A DNA stretch of 64,000 nucleotides from Channa striata (lineage: Eukaryota > Chordata > Actinopteri > Anabantiformes > Channidae), in assembly GCA_033026295.1 (NCBI GenBank), contig CM065171.1:620001-684000 (forward strand). The letters are read 5' to 3'. The notes below the pieces were generated by a model, which was not told the origin of the DNA, did not search any database, and was given only the letters and a program-made list of their open reading frames with translations. A program made the position numbers and the translations under genes. How positions within the stretch are numbered: the stretch's first letter is position 1; each line of letters starts with the position of its first letter. This document shows, one piece after another, positions 46,881 to 58,668 of this stretch.

Positions 46881-47266
46881 CGTGTCTCTGCGCTCCGACA
46901 CCGGCAGACACATGAACAGCGCTCCGCTCCATCACTTCACTGCTCTGAGCTTCGCGTCCTGCAGGACCTGGGACGCCGAGTGTATGCCACAGGTCGGTAG
47001 GTGCCTACAGACTCTTGAACACCTTTCCCCGGGGCGAAGGCATGTGTGTGCGTGCGTGCGTGTGTTTGTGTCTAGGTTGTGTTGCATCCAGAGTGACGCG
47101 ATGTGGCCGTTGCGAGCCACAGGTGCGCGGCAAAACAGCCGTTTGCGTGCGGGGAAGGAAGCGCGCTGGAGTTGTGGGCTACCTGCTGTCACGGCGGACA
47201 GGAGCCCTTTGCCGCGGGTGCGGGCTGGACTGAAGCCGTCTGTCCTGCCACGACTCTTAGGGCAAG
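46870..47266 (+). other. candidate first exon of downstream gene (possibly cemip)
   Basis: This CpG-rich stretch ends in CAAG|GTAAGT, a near-ideal splice donor with the intron beginning at 47267. It is likely a mostly or wholly non-coding first exon: the open frame 46882-47433 runs past the donor and resembles nothing I know. In vertebrates as I recall, CEMIP lies downstream of ABHD17C on the same strand and has a non-coding first exon and a long first intron, so cemip is the leading candidate. No cemip coding exon is visible in the window, so the symbol is left empty. Confidence 0.4.
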
Positions 47267-50200
47267 GTAAGTGGACCGCGCTCCGTCCCCAGCTCGCGGT
47301 CTTTGAATTCCGCGTCTTGAACCAACAGTTCCTCCCGTCTGCGTCTGCTGGAGCTTCCCATCAGGATGCTGCCAGCACGCTGCTGTTCCTGCTCGCACAC
47401 GGAAAAGCCACGTCTAAGCCGACGGAGCTTTGAAAGAACTTGAGCGGAGCGGAAGGCGCAGGCTGAACAAAAGGTGATAAAACAGAGATATTCAGCTTTA
47501 GATGACAATCAAAAAGCAGAGCAGCACGTTTCCCGTCGCGCACCGTTCAGCGGTGGTTCCGTGCCGCCATTCGGCTTCCGTGGAAACAAGTGCACGGTGC
47601 TCCCCAGTCTCCCTCCAACAGGTCAGTGGGCCGTTTTCCTCCTCAGTATTTGCAGGGATGATGCTGATCCGCTGTGTTGTGTGTCTCTGCCTGGGGGGAC
47701 ATGTCCTTCCTTTTAGTCACTGCGCATTTGGAAAAAGCCAACTTTCACCTTTTAATGTTGGTATCAACAGGCTCAGCGTGTTAATGTGTGTTAATGTGTA
47801 ATGATTTAGTAAAAAACCCTCTGAGGTGCCTTGTGCTGCTTTAGCTTATATGAAACTTCTTCTTTTTCCCTCTGATTTGTTGCATCCTTCCAAACACTAA
47901 CACTCATGGTGGTGATTCGGTGTGTGTCACAGGTGGAATGTGTGCTGGAGTGTTGATGCCTGCTGACTTTAGTGTCCCTGTATCCTCTTTAGTTTTCTTT
48001 AGAGAGGTGGACGAGGAGGAAGAGGAGGACCTGCTCTTTTAAAATGAATATGACCCAGCCTAGTTAATTCGAGCAGCTGAGGTCAAAGTGGGAGTCAGTA
48101 CTAGAATAGCTCATCGGTCTGCCTTGGTTTGATGATGAAAATCTTGACCATCAACCAGCTGAGAGAGCCAGAGCTATGTGTGAGGGTGTGAAGCTGCTGC
48201 AGGGACTGAGGTGCACTGGCACTGCCTTTCATCTACAGCTGACTTGAAATGTACAAGCTTTGAGGACTGGTGTGTGTATGTGTCTGTCTGTGTGGGTGTG
48301 AGACACAGAAATTCCTTTTCTTATTATAGGCATGTGTCAGTCCAATCTGCACCTGCCCTCAGTTGTCTGATCTGAGGTCAGCAGCTGTGCCCTCAGCCTA
48401 GAAATGACTGTGCAACCTTTTACTGCTTAAATAAATTGTTGTTGTTCGATGTTCAGTGGACTCATCCATCCACCCCGACCTGCTCCCTGTAGATTTTCCA
48501 GACTAACACCTTTGCTCCTGTTGTAATGATGACAGCCACTAGAGGGCTTTGTCGCTTTAACATGTCTTGTCTGGGCACTTGCTGTAATAACAGAAGCTGT
48601 GGTGGTTGCTGCCAACATTTAGTAAAGACAGACTGAGTTCTGTAATCACACCGATCTTCATTTCCCCACTTCCATAATGCGACACGACTAATATGCACTT
48701 GTGAAAACCAGATGGAACTGGGCAGATATCTTCAAAAGTGCTGACTGAGTCATAAGTTGCGACCACAGTGGCTGTTTTTTCAGCTAAAGTTAGAAAATCA
48801 ATTTAAATTAGTAATTTTAATATAAATGAATGTGGACCTGTTTTACTGCTCTGGTTACTGAGGGGTGATCCGAATAATCCAGTTCATGAAAGCTCTGACA
48901 TTTGTTGCTCTAAACACTGAGGGGTGTAGACTTCCTACTCCTACATGAAATGACTGCGGAGGCCACATTATGTGTCTCTGAATTGTTTTCATTTGGTGGC
49001 GTATTAAGTATGAGTGATGATGTAAATGAGCAAAGCTGCGGTTGAGTTAATTTGAATCCACTGCCACTAACTAAAACCTGATGTTGGGCTGTTAAAGATG
49101 CATCCTGAGCTTGTCTGACAGCAGTGCAGCACAAAAGAGAGTGTAAAAGTCCTCTGCTGCTCAACCTGGAATATTGGCTGATGAATCCAGCAACAGCAAT
49201 TACACAGTTGTATTATGGCAGCAAGGAAGGGAAACTATTAGGAGGAAAATATAATAGTTCTATCAGGAAATGGTAGAAGGTGATTCCTCCTCGTGTTTCA
49301 GAATAAGAACGGTGTAGTTAGCATGAGCAGTGATTGGGGAACAGAGAGAACACCACCAACTACCAAAGACTGAAGCCACACAGACCATTGTTTGGTTTTA
49401 CTGTCCACAGCAATGCTGTCCACCATCTTCGTCATCATCATCATCATCATCTGCAGCAGCAGCGGCAGGCTGTGATAAACCCATGGTGCACTAGGTGCCC
49501 AAGCAGCAGATGCCTGTTTTTAGTAAGTAGTAGACTAGTAATAATAGACTGGCATTCATCACATGTACACAGACATATCTTCAGAAGAGTGTCTGCCAAC
49601 ATATTAATACAATATATATAAATTAGTATTCCAAACTGTGGCATCCACTTTAAATGTAAGGGCCTGCACTGTTCACTGTCCCTCTCGTATGCACTGTCTA
49701 CTGGAGTCAATGTGACAAACGCGGCTCTTGGCAGAGGAAAAAAATCATTCGTTTCTGGTGCATACATGCAAGTTCAGAGTCAGAGCTGGCAGAAAGGTGC
49801 CACCGTGGATGGCTGGGCTGCCAGCCAAAGGCCACAGTTTACTTGAGGAAATCATCAGCTGTCTAGCCCCAGCTGAAGGAAGGAAAAGAACCCTCTCCTC
49901 CTGTCGGCTCTGGTTCTCCTCTGCTCTGCCTCGGACAATAATGGCTAAGTATTTGTGGATGACACCCAGACAGAAACTAGCTATGTATGTTGCTCTTTCT
50001 TCTTCTTCTTCATTTTTTCATTTCACCCATTCATCAACTTTTTAATGGTCTGTGAAATTGTTTAGGCACTTGTTTTCCTTCCTGTACTTTCTGCGCTGCA
50101 AGTCAAGTTGCCAGACCAAGAAAAAAGCCAGACCTGACTTCAGCCCCCTCCCAACCAGTTCACGTTCTTAATTAATGATGTAAAGTAGCAGTGAGGGACC

Positions 50201-53200
50201 TGCGTGGATAACTTACTCTAAATTGATTCAAGGCCATGTCCTGGTGCTTAAACAGAGAGTGTGTTTTTTTTTTTTTAATGGACTGGTATGACCCACACCC
50301 ACAAATGCAGATAACTGCCTTCACCTGCATGTTCACGTGCCACAGCAGCTGCATAAAGGTGACATTTAAATCACACAACACAGCCACGTCTTCCAGACCG
50401 TATTGTAGTTGGATCTCGAGAGTTCAATTTAGATCAAAGCACTGAAAAGAGCGGTGTAGTGTATGGGAACACACCCAGTGGAGTGCTTGTTTATTCATGT
50501 TGTGCATGAACTGACCATCTTTACAGGCTAAAACAGATACTCGACAGATATAAATAACTTAAATATTGTCAGCACTTTTGCTAACAAGCATGTTGATTCC
50601 ATTGTGGAACACCACAAAGAAAAGATGTCCCCGCCACAAACGGGCACCTGTTCACCACATGTAAAGGGAGGTGTCAGTGTTCTATCTAAAGTAATGTAAG
50701 ACTTATGGTTTTCAAGGATTACATCACCCAGTACATGAAACCTAGGCTAAATATGTTTTAATATTTATCAGTTGGTAGAGCAGTTGTTCATGTCTAAGTA
50801 GCTATGGACAAGACACTGAAGACTAAAAGCTTGGCCATGTTTTCCTCAGACTTTTGTCCAGACACGAACAGGGGATGTGCAAGGACTCCTGTTCATGTTA
50901 CAGTTAGGGATCTGGGAATGTTTTCCACTCAGTCACCACAAAGCACTAGGGCACATCTGGCCATTAGCACCAGTGAAGAGAAGTCCACTGCTGTGTTTGT
51001 CTGTTTGAACAATTGGAAGAAGTGAAAAACTAAAGCTACAAGTGCTTCACGTCAAGTGGAGGGATGCTGAAATAGACTTACCTTCCATGTATGAAAGCTG
51101 CAGCTACAAACACAGAGGGTGACCAGAGCTTTGCCAACTGGACTGGTGTCAAATTTTACGTCAAGAATATGGTCAATAACAAACAGACGCAGAAAGCAAA
51201 TACCACATAACGGTACAGTGTGTATGAATTAGAGTATGATTAGAGATTGTACATCCATCTAACCACCACCCCCCTGCCTGGGCCTACGGCGTCCAGCAGG
51301 GTCATATCGTAAATGTTTGTATTGATGGCACGTCTGCACGTATGAAGGATGTCCGTGCTTTGCAGTCGTGGCTTATTTTAGCTTTAAGTTACATTAGGTA
51401 TAATCAGTCCTACTCAATAAACCTCATCCACGCTGCATTTGCAATGTTGTAATGTTGGATGCTGTGTTTCTCTTGTTTCCCTTGTTCCTGAGAAATAGAC
51501 TGATTGGAGGTCGTCATCGTTTTTTTACAAGCCTAGATTCACATTTTGTGAGTGTCACAAAATTCAAGCAGTTCCTTCAACATGAAAATATGAAATGTTC
51601 AGTTCTTGTTCAGTTCAGTTCAGTTCTACAGTTCTTATTTTCAGGAAAAACAGTAACGAATCCTCTGTTACTAAATCAAAAAGCAGCAGTACTGCAGTAA
51701 GAAGCTACCAAGAAAAACACACTATGTGAAATACTGTTAAACCTGATGATGTTGCTCACATAAATGTACAGATTCGTTCCACATGTACATAATAAATCAG
51801 GTTTCTGGACAAATCTAAAATGTTCAGGTCTGATTCATGCACATTCAGGGCGAAATCAGTGTGAAAAGTCAACTTTGATTTCTGAGCGTTTTAGTTGTAG
51901 CAATAAAAATGTGAACGTTGGGGGAAATAAAACTTTTATGAGACATATTTAATGTCAGCTCATTTCCAACTTGTGCTGTGAACTGCAAACTTTGAACAGG
52001 TGAAAAATATGACATTTCTAACAAAGAATCAAATGAAAGGACAGAGATGTATGTTACTGTAGAGAACCAAAACAGCAGCAGGTAAAGACAGCTGCTTTGT
52101 TTGCAGTCATATGTCAGCATTCATTATTAATTTATTCGATTTTGTATAAAGATGGAGCGTCTGCAAAGTAAATAAAACTGTAAAGAACATGTAGACGAGG
52201 AAGCAATTCAGTTGGGGTGGAGTAAGTGTAAGAATAACATAAAGCAGAAAACGTCCACAGTTGTACATAAGTGTAAAAGTTGAGTAGATGCACTTAGTTA
52301 CTATCACCTGTGGATGGATGTAGTTCTGACACCAGCTACAGGTGTCTGATGTTCAAACGATGATCATGGGACGGATTTTCCTTCAAGGGGAAAATGATGA
52401 AGGAGGACAGTGGCTGCTCTGTGCTTGTTTACAGCTGGGCATGTTCTCTGTGACGTATCTTCAGTCACACAGAGCAGACTCCAACAGAACTGTGATGTAG
52501 GTGCCTTGTAGCTTCAAGTGTGTGTGAAGCTGCTGCAGGCCCTTTCTGCAACATGCCAACAATGTCTCAGCAGCGATTAGTGGTTTTTAAGCAATATCCG
52601 AACAGGCGTGGAGCTGTCGACAGAAATAACGGAGCAGCCCTCGTGCTCTGCAAAAGAAGCAGATCTGTACATGATACCACTGCACTGACCCTGCGTCAGT
52701 GGTGGCGGAGCACACACACGCGCGTGATCGCGCACATAATGTACTTGGAAGTCCTGCTTGTTTATCAAGCCTCGCCTCTAATGTGCCAAGATATGTGTTT
52801 GGACTGGCAAGCCTCATTATCCACATATGGAAGAAGTCTAAGGTGTGTGCAAGTGTGTGTGTGTGTGTGTGGGGGGGGGATGCTTCTACTGATAGAGGTA
52901 ATGAATAATAAAGGTGAAAGTGAGGGCAGTGGTTTTGCTTGCAACCACAGACTGGCTGAGACAGAATATTGGGAACACATATGCCGGAACACAGCACAGT
53001 GTTCAGGCTGAAGAGTGTGTGTGTGTGTGTGAGATCATACACCTCGGGTATGTGGCTTTCTGGATGGTAACTAATAGTACAAGCGTAAATGTGTGGATCC
53101 TGCACTGAAGTAAGTTTCCATATTTGCTCATCACTGTGGTCGTATTGGTGACGTCCCCCCTCCCCACTCACCTATCCACCGTCATCGTCCAAAGAATGTG

Positions 53201-53616
53201 GTTGCTAAATTACTGTTTTGTACTGCTGAATTTTTTTTTTCCATAGAGTTGTATATTGACTTTTTGTTTTTTATTCGGTACAAAAATTCTTGCTGGCCAT
53301 TTGCTGCTGCTGTACCACGGAAAATTCCCACTATAAGACGAGGTTCATCATATGTGAATATCTTCAATGACTGTGGGTCAGCAAAGCATCTGATAACACG
53401 TTTCCATGTTTACCCATGTTTTTATGAAAAGAAAAATGTTACTACAGTTACTCTGTAGCTTTACTCAAACAACACATGAATTCTATTTCTATAGTTTCAG
53501 AATGTTGTAGTTGAGTTGTTATTTAAAGATTTAATATTTTTTTGTTTGAAAAAAAAAACACACAATTTTAACATGTTGCCAGTGCAGTTTGTAACCACAC
53601 TTCCTTGTATGTCACG
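47267..53616. other. probable first-intron sequence, no coding exon recognised
   Basis: CpG-rich sequence continues to about 47620, with a further donor-like CAG|GTCAGT at 47621-47629. After that the stretch is ordinary non-coding DNA with a CAT-trinucleotide run (49434-49451), GT runs (52845-52871, 53017-53031) and a CAGTT-rich tract (51599-51633). No known element or coding exon was found. Confidence 0.45.
52845..52880. repeat. GT microsatellite ending in a G run
   Basis: GT units run to 52871, then a G9 tract; such G runs are prone to slippage. Confidence 0.85.
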
Positions 53617-54141
53617 CAATTCAATTCAATTCAACTTTATTTATATAGCGCCAATTTACAACAAGGTCATCTCAGGGCACTTTACATAATAAAGTCAAGA
53701 CTATACAAACAGGTAGAGAAAACCCAACAAATCCCCCTTGAGCAAGCCATAGGCAACAGTGGAGAGGAAAAACTCCCTTTAACGGAAGAAACCTCCAACC
53801 AGGCTCAGGGAGGACGGCCATCTGCCTTGACCGGTTGGGCAGAGTGGAAAGTGGAGAGAGAAAAGAACAGAGCAACAAAAGCAACAACAAAACATTGAGC
53901 AGGTTAATAGGACCAGTAGCTGCAAACTGGAGGACACACAGCGCCAAATCCAGGGACACCTGTGGACAGGGAGAGAGAGAGGGGGAAAGAGAGGGAGAGA
54001 GACGACTACGGGACAAAGAAGACACAGAGTTAATGTCATACAGTGGTGACATTATAGATGTGGGGTGAGAGGAGAGAACGAAGAGAAGAGGAAGTGGCAC
54101 AGTGCAGAGTCCCCCAGCAATCTAAGCCTATAGCAGCATGA

Positions 54142-54729
54142 CTATAACCAACTATAAGCTTTATCAAAAAGGAAGGTTTTGAGCCTAGTCTTAAAAATAG
54201 GGAGGGTGTCTGCTTCCCGAATCTGGACTGGGAGCTGGTTCCACAGGAGAGGAGCTTGATAGCTAAAGGCTCTGCCTCCCATTCTATTTTTGGAAATTCT
54301 GGGAACCACAAGTAGGCCTGCATTTTGGGACCGAAGTGGTCTAGTAGGATGATATGGTACTAAGAGATCTTTTAAATATGATGGGGCTTGGCCGTTTAAA
54401 GCTTTATAGGTAAGAAGAAGGGTTTTAAATTCTATTCTGCATTTAATTGGAAGCCAATGGAGAGAAGCTAATGAAGGTGAAATATGATCTCTCTTACCAA
54501 TCCCAGTCAGTAATCTTGCTGCAGCATTTTGGATTACTTGGAGGCTTTTTAGAGAGTTACTGGGGCAGCCTGAAAGTAGAGAATTACAATAGTCCAATCT
54601 AGAAGTAACAAATGCATGAACCAATTTTTCAGCATCGCTTTGGGATAGGATGCTCCTAATTTTGGCAATGTTCCGTAGGTGGAAGAAGGCTGTTCTAGAG
54701 ATTTGCTTTATCTGTGAGGTAAATGACAA
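54142..54729 (-). pseudogene. L2 ORF2 C-terminal domain (copy D)
   Basis: 195 open residues continue copy D after the frameshift: SFTSQIKQISRTAFFHLRNI, LVHAFVTSRLDYCNSLLSGC, AARLLTGIGKRDHISPSLAS and the terminal FLFDKAYSWL followed by a stop. This is the conserved C-terminal region of L2/CR1-type ORF2. It is the most complete example in the window and serves as reference for the others. Confidence 0.9.
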
Positions 54730-54868
54730 ATCCTGGTCAAAAATGACTCCAAGATTCCTTGCAGTACTACTGGGGCAAGAGTTATGTCATCTAAAGTAGC
54801 GATATGGTTAGAAAACATGTCTCTTAGACTATTAGGCCCAAATACAATAACTTCAGTTTTATCTGAGT

Positions 54869-55672
54869 TTAGAAGAAAAAATTATACGTCATCCAGTCCC
54901 TTATATCTTTAAGACATGCTTGTAGTTTGATTAATTTATTTGTATCATCAGGTTTCATAGATAGATATAACTGCGTGTCATCAGCGTAGCAGTGAATATT
55001 TACAGAGTGTTTTCTAATAATGTTGCCTAGGGGAGACATATATAGAGTAAAGAGTATTGGTCCTAATACAGAGCCTTGTGGAATTCCATAACTAACTTTT
55101 GTGTATGTCGAAGATTCATCATTAACGTGAGTAAATTGGAATCTATCTGATAAATACGATTTAAACCAATTTAGTGCTGTTCCTTTAATTCCAATTACAT
55201 GTTCTAGTCTCTGTAATAATATTCTGTGATCAATGGTGTCAAATGCAGCACTAAGATCTAGCAGAACTAGTATAGAGACAAGTCCGTTATCTGAAGCCAG
55301 AAGAAGATCGTTGGTGACTTTAATCAGTGCGGTTTCTGTGCTATGATGAACTCTAAATCCTGACTGAAATTCTTCAAACAAGTCGTTTCTGCGCAGGTGG
55401 TCACATAATTGCTTTACAACTACTTTTTCAAGTATTTTAGAAATAAAAGGGAGATTGGATATTGGTCTGTAATTGGCTAAGACATCTGGATCCAGACTAG
55501 GTTTTTTAAGTAGAGGTTTGATTACAGCTACCTTATAAGCCTTTGGTACATATCCTGTTTGTAAGGATAGATTAATGATATCTAATATGAACGTGTCTAA
55601 TAAGGGTAGAGCATCTTTGAGCAGTCTAACTGGAATAGGGTCTAGCAGACATGTTGTTGGTTTAGATGCCAT
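54869..55672 (-). pseudogene. L2 reverse transcriptase domain (copy D)
   Basis: 267 uninterrupted residues hold the complete set of RT motifs: LANYRPISNLPFISKILEKV, LDLSAAFDTIDHRILLQRLE (motif A), GIPQGSVLGPILFTLYMSPL (motif B) and HCYADDTQLYLSMKP (motif C; YADD at 54977-54988, minus strand). It belongs to an L2-clade non-LTR retrotransposon. The frame is lost at DWMTYNFFF, where a short A/T-run indel near 54872-54884 shifts into the frame of the C-terminal part. The endonuclease domain and ORF1 are absent through 5' truncation, so the copy cannot move itself. Confidence 0.92.
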
Positions 55673-55684
55673 AATAATTGAAGT

Positions 55685-56949
55685 AATTAATTATTGTGAT
55701 TAAAGTTTAAAAATACATTCATGTAGCACAATTCTACCACAGTTGCTGCCTCCAGCTTCTTCTGAGACAGAGTTTGTCTCCTTGCTGTGACCAGTAGTCA
55801 CGTATGGACACCTGCCTCTTTGTCCAGGCCAGCATTCGCACACATAACCCTGACCCGAGTGTGTCATTTGGTGACAGTCAGTTAATGACACTGCGCCACA
55901 CAACTGTAACTGAATGTAATCCTCCAACATCCTCCATTGTTCCTGTGTGGTATGTTGACTATGCAGCGTTGCCATGATGGCAGTTACGCTGAGAGGGTGC
56001 GATAGTATCAGTGCAATACAAGATTGCTGGCAGCAAAAGTGAGTAGAATAGAACTAGGTCAAATGAGCTTCGCTGAACTGGCACCATTTAGTGATAACAA
56101 CAAGTGACTAACATCAGGTAACTAGTTAAATTTTACTCATGTGAACAGGCCTAGAAACAAAGTCCTGGGGCCTACATTTCCATTGTTAGGTCTGTTAGGT
56201 TGGTTGTCTAGTTGTTCCTACGTGGTTAGCTGTCCAAATAATAATGAAATAATAAAACAACAAATGGATCCGTCATAATTTCAATAACATGGTTAACACA
56301 GACCCCGCGTAACATAGTAACACTCTATTAATGCTAATTTTGTACTTGTATTGTGAATTGTGAAATCCTGTTGAGTCTGATTGAAGACATGTTGAATCCA
56401 TCGCAGCTTACTGTTACACCCCACAGAGCGCGGTCACAGACAAACCACAAATCACAGAATGAGCAGATGCCAGCTACTGCTTTGGACTACTGGAAAGGAA
56501 ACGCTCTATCTCTACACCCCTCGTGGCTGCTGGAATACGTGGAGCAGCACAGACGTTGCCGTATTGTCAAAGTAACAAGAGTGTTTCCCACTTGAGAGAG
56601 AATGACTCAGCCCCCTTCTCACGGCACTACGTGTTATGACTGCGTTGCCTTACTGTGTTGCCAGAGCGTCATTTCAGACTAATCTAACGCAGCTTTCGCA
56701 CAGACACACAGAGCTAAAAGCTTCACATCATCAGAACAGAGGAGGGCCTGCTCATTTCAGAGGAAAATTCAGCTGCCTCTTTCCTCACTTATTCACCAAC
56801 ACCAAGTGCAAGTTTAACTCTGCGTGTTTTGAATTAATGTTAGCGGTGGCTTCATCTATTCTTGTCCGGTGGTATGAGCTCGCGTCGAGGTGATTATGAG
56901 GATGTGCAGTGCAGGAACGGGAGCTTTCAGCTGACCAGCTGTGCTTGCT
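55685..56949. other. probable intronic sequence, nothing recognised
   Basis: The frame 55700-55975 on the minus strand (with CQQMTHSGQGY-like wording) has no family I can name. No known element was seen. Confidence 0.4.
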
Positions 56950-56954
56950 CTCTA

Positions 56955-57070
56955 CATCTCCTGGCTGTAGAGTGGCCAGTCGATACACTGCAGGGTCAGC
57001 GGTTCAAACCCAGGCTTTCTCGATCTTTACATCTTGAAGTGTCTTTGGGCAAGACACCGAAATACTGGTT
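56955..57070 (+). mobile_element. tRNA-derived SINE remnant
   Basis: A consensus box B, GGTTCAAACCC, lies at 57001-57011, with a degenerate box A-like TGGCTGTAGAGTGG about 35 bases upstream. A core AAGTGTCTTTGGGCAAGACA (57038-57057) is shared with the SINE at 13471-13704. The 3' end is not recognisable. Confidence 0.6.
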
Positions 57071-57907
57071 GCTTCTTTGTGTGTGTGTTTTTTCAGTGTC
57101 TGCAAAATTTAAATGAAAGTAATTTATAAATTAATTTGAATGATTATTTTTAATTTGCCATTTTAGTTTTTGTCTTCAGTAAATATAGAAACACGGTAAT
57201 ATAATGTGTTTTGACAGCCTGTGCTTAACATATTCCGGAATGTTTCTGATGCGTAGACCTAAACCCTGGCAGGGCCCTTTCATTAACAGTTTGTGGATGA
57301 CAAACCATTTTAGTAAAGAAAATCTATCATACCTGTACTGTTATATACTATTCATAGGAAGAGTGATACTCAAATTGTGTCAAGAAAATGGTTTGATTTG
57401 AATTGGAAGTTGGTCTCTCCTGCATGTTCTGAATTTCTCTTTAAATGGTTGAAATAATTCCAAAGCAGTGACGTTTTTTTTTCTCTGGCTCAATTACTAC
57501 ATGTGAATAAACAGTTGTTCTTGTAGTTCAAAAGCAAATGAAGACATTGAAGCCAGAAACATTCTTCAAAGAAGTGTAGCTCTTACTAAATGTTGTATTT
57601 CAGCGGTTTGGGCACCAGAAACTAAATTCCATTTATCTCGGTTGTACTGGAAGCAGAAGACTTAGATACAGCTATGTTAGAAGCTGGACAAATGAAAGAG
57701 AAAAACAACTCTTTTTACGTGGATAGATGTCACCAGAGGAACAAGAAGCTTTGGTACAATTTGGGTGAGCTGGCGCTTTAAAATTCCCCAATATTTTTGT
57801 ATTCATGAATGGTTAGGATCTATAAGATGATGCAGGGACTTAACGTTCGACAGCAGACTGAAAATATTCCATTTCACCCAGCTACACTCTACCCTCAACA
57901 CAGACTC

Positions 57908-57929
57908 TGTGTGTGTGTGTGTGTGTGTG
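57908..57929. repeat. TG microsatellite
   Basis: Eleven uninterrupted GT units. Confidence 0.9.
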
Positions 57930-58621
57930 ATTTCCCACCTAGGGTGAAGGAGATGACTGGAATAGATCTTCTCAGATTGCTCTACAAAAAGTACATCAGT
58001 GTGTACATGTGTATAGAAAGGCCATATGAGGAGCACACTGCACTGTCTGTTGGAAAGTTCGTGTCCCAGTTGTCTTGCTTCACACAGACGAGGCTTCAAG
58101 CCTAGTGGTAGGATTATTATCGCTGCAATGCTTGGAAGTGTCGCACTAACACACAGCGGTTATTGCTTAAACGATTGTGCAGCTAAACACTGCAGACTTT
58201 TAGTGAGGGCATTAACATTTATCGATAGCTGAGAGGATGATGGCTCTGACGTTTGACGATAATCCACTGAGGGGGAAGAGAATAGCATTTTCTTTCTTTG
58301 GCTCTATAGTAGATTCCAATTACCTTCTAATGTCGATAGTTCCTCATTGTAAGCCAATAGACAGCCATAGGATAATGGCCAAGTCCGTGTCAAGCTGCTG
58401 CCACTGCCGCTCTATAAAAGGTTTTTGTCAATAAACTGAAGCATTTAAATAGAGGCCTTTACTCTTCCAGCTCATAATTCATTCTGAGATCAAATCAATG
58501 GCTTTAATGATGTGTATGCAGGCTGGCATGTGTTGATTTATGTGCAATCTAATGTGCACGTGTGTAGATACTGATATTATAAAAGTACAAGCTAGTATAC
58601 AAGCTGGCTTTAATCCTGTGT

Positions 58622-58634
58622 GGGTGTGTGTGTG

Positions 58635-58664
<30 letters not shown>
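58622..58664. repeat. compound GT/GA microsatellite
   Basis: GGTGTGTGTGTGTGCGAGAG followed by a long uninterrupted GA run to about 58664. Confidence 0.92.

Positions 58665-58668
<4 letters not shown>

Larger units (their letters stand above)
53617..55684 (-). mobile_element. L2-clade LINE copy D (3'-complete, 5'-truncated)
   Basis: The 3' terminus is complete: on the minus strand GGCGCTATATAAATAAAGTT then GAATTGAATTGAATTG at 53617-53650. The 3' UTR, C-terminal region and RT follow continuously up to 12 bases past the ATG of MASKPTTC. It is the best-preserved L2 copy of this truncated form in the window, and its 5' junction falls within a few bases of that of copy B. Confidence 0.92.

Noticed and set aside
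46882..47433. 183-codon frame in the CpG-rich block
   Set aside because: GC-rich DNA has few stops, the frame crosses the strong donor at 47267, and no domain is recognisable. More likely a chance frame over a non-coding first exon.
49434..49460. Possible CRISPR-like or structured repeat
   Set aside because: It is a simple CAT/GCAG trinucleotide run; no spacer-repeat pattern exists anywhere in the window.
51599..51633. CAGTT repeats considered as an L2 tail
   Set aside because: The L2 tail unit is GAATT and is joined to a CTATATAAATAAAG end; neither is present here.
52587..53171. 194-codon minus-strand frame
   Set aside because: The length comes from CA/GT microsatellites read as HTHTHT repeats, with no domain.
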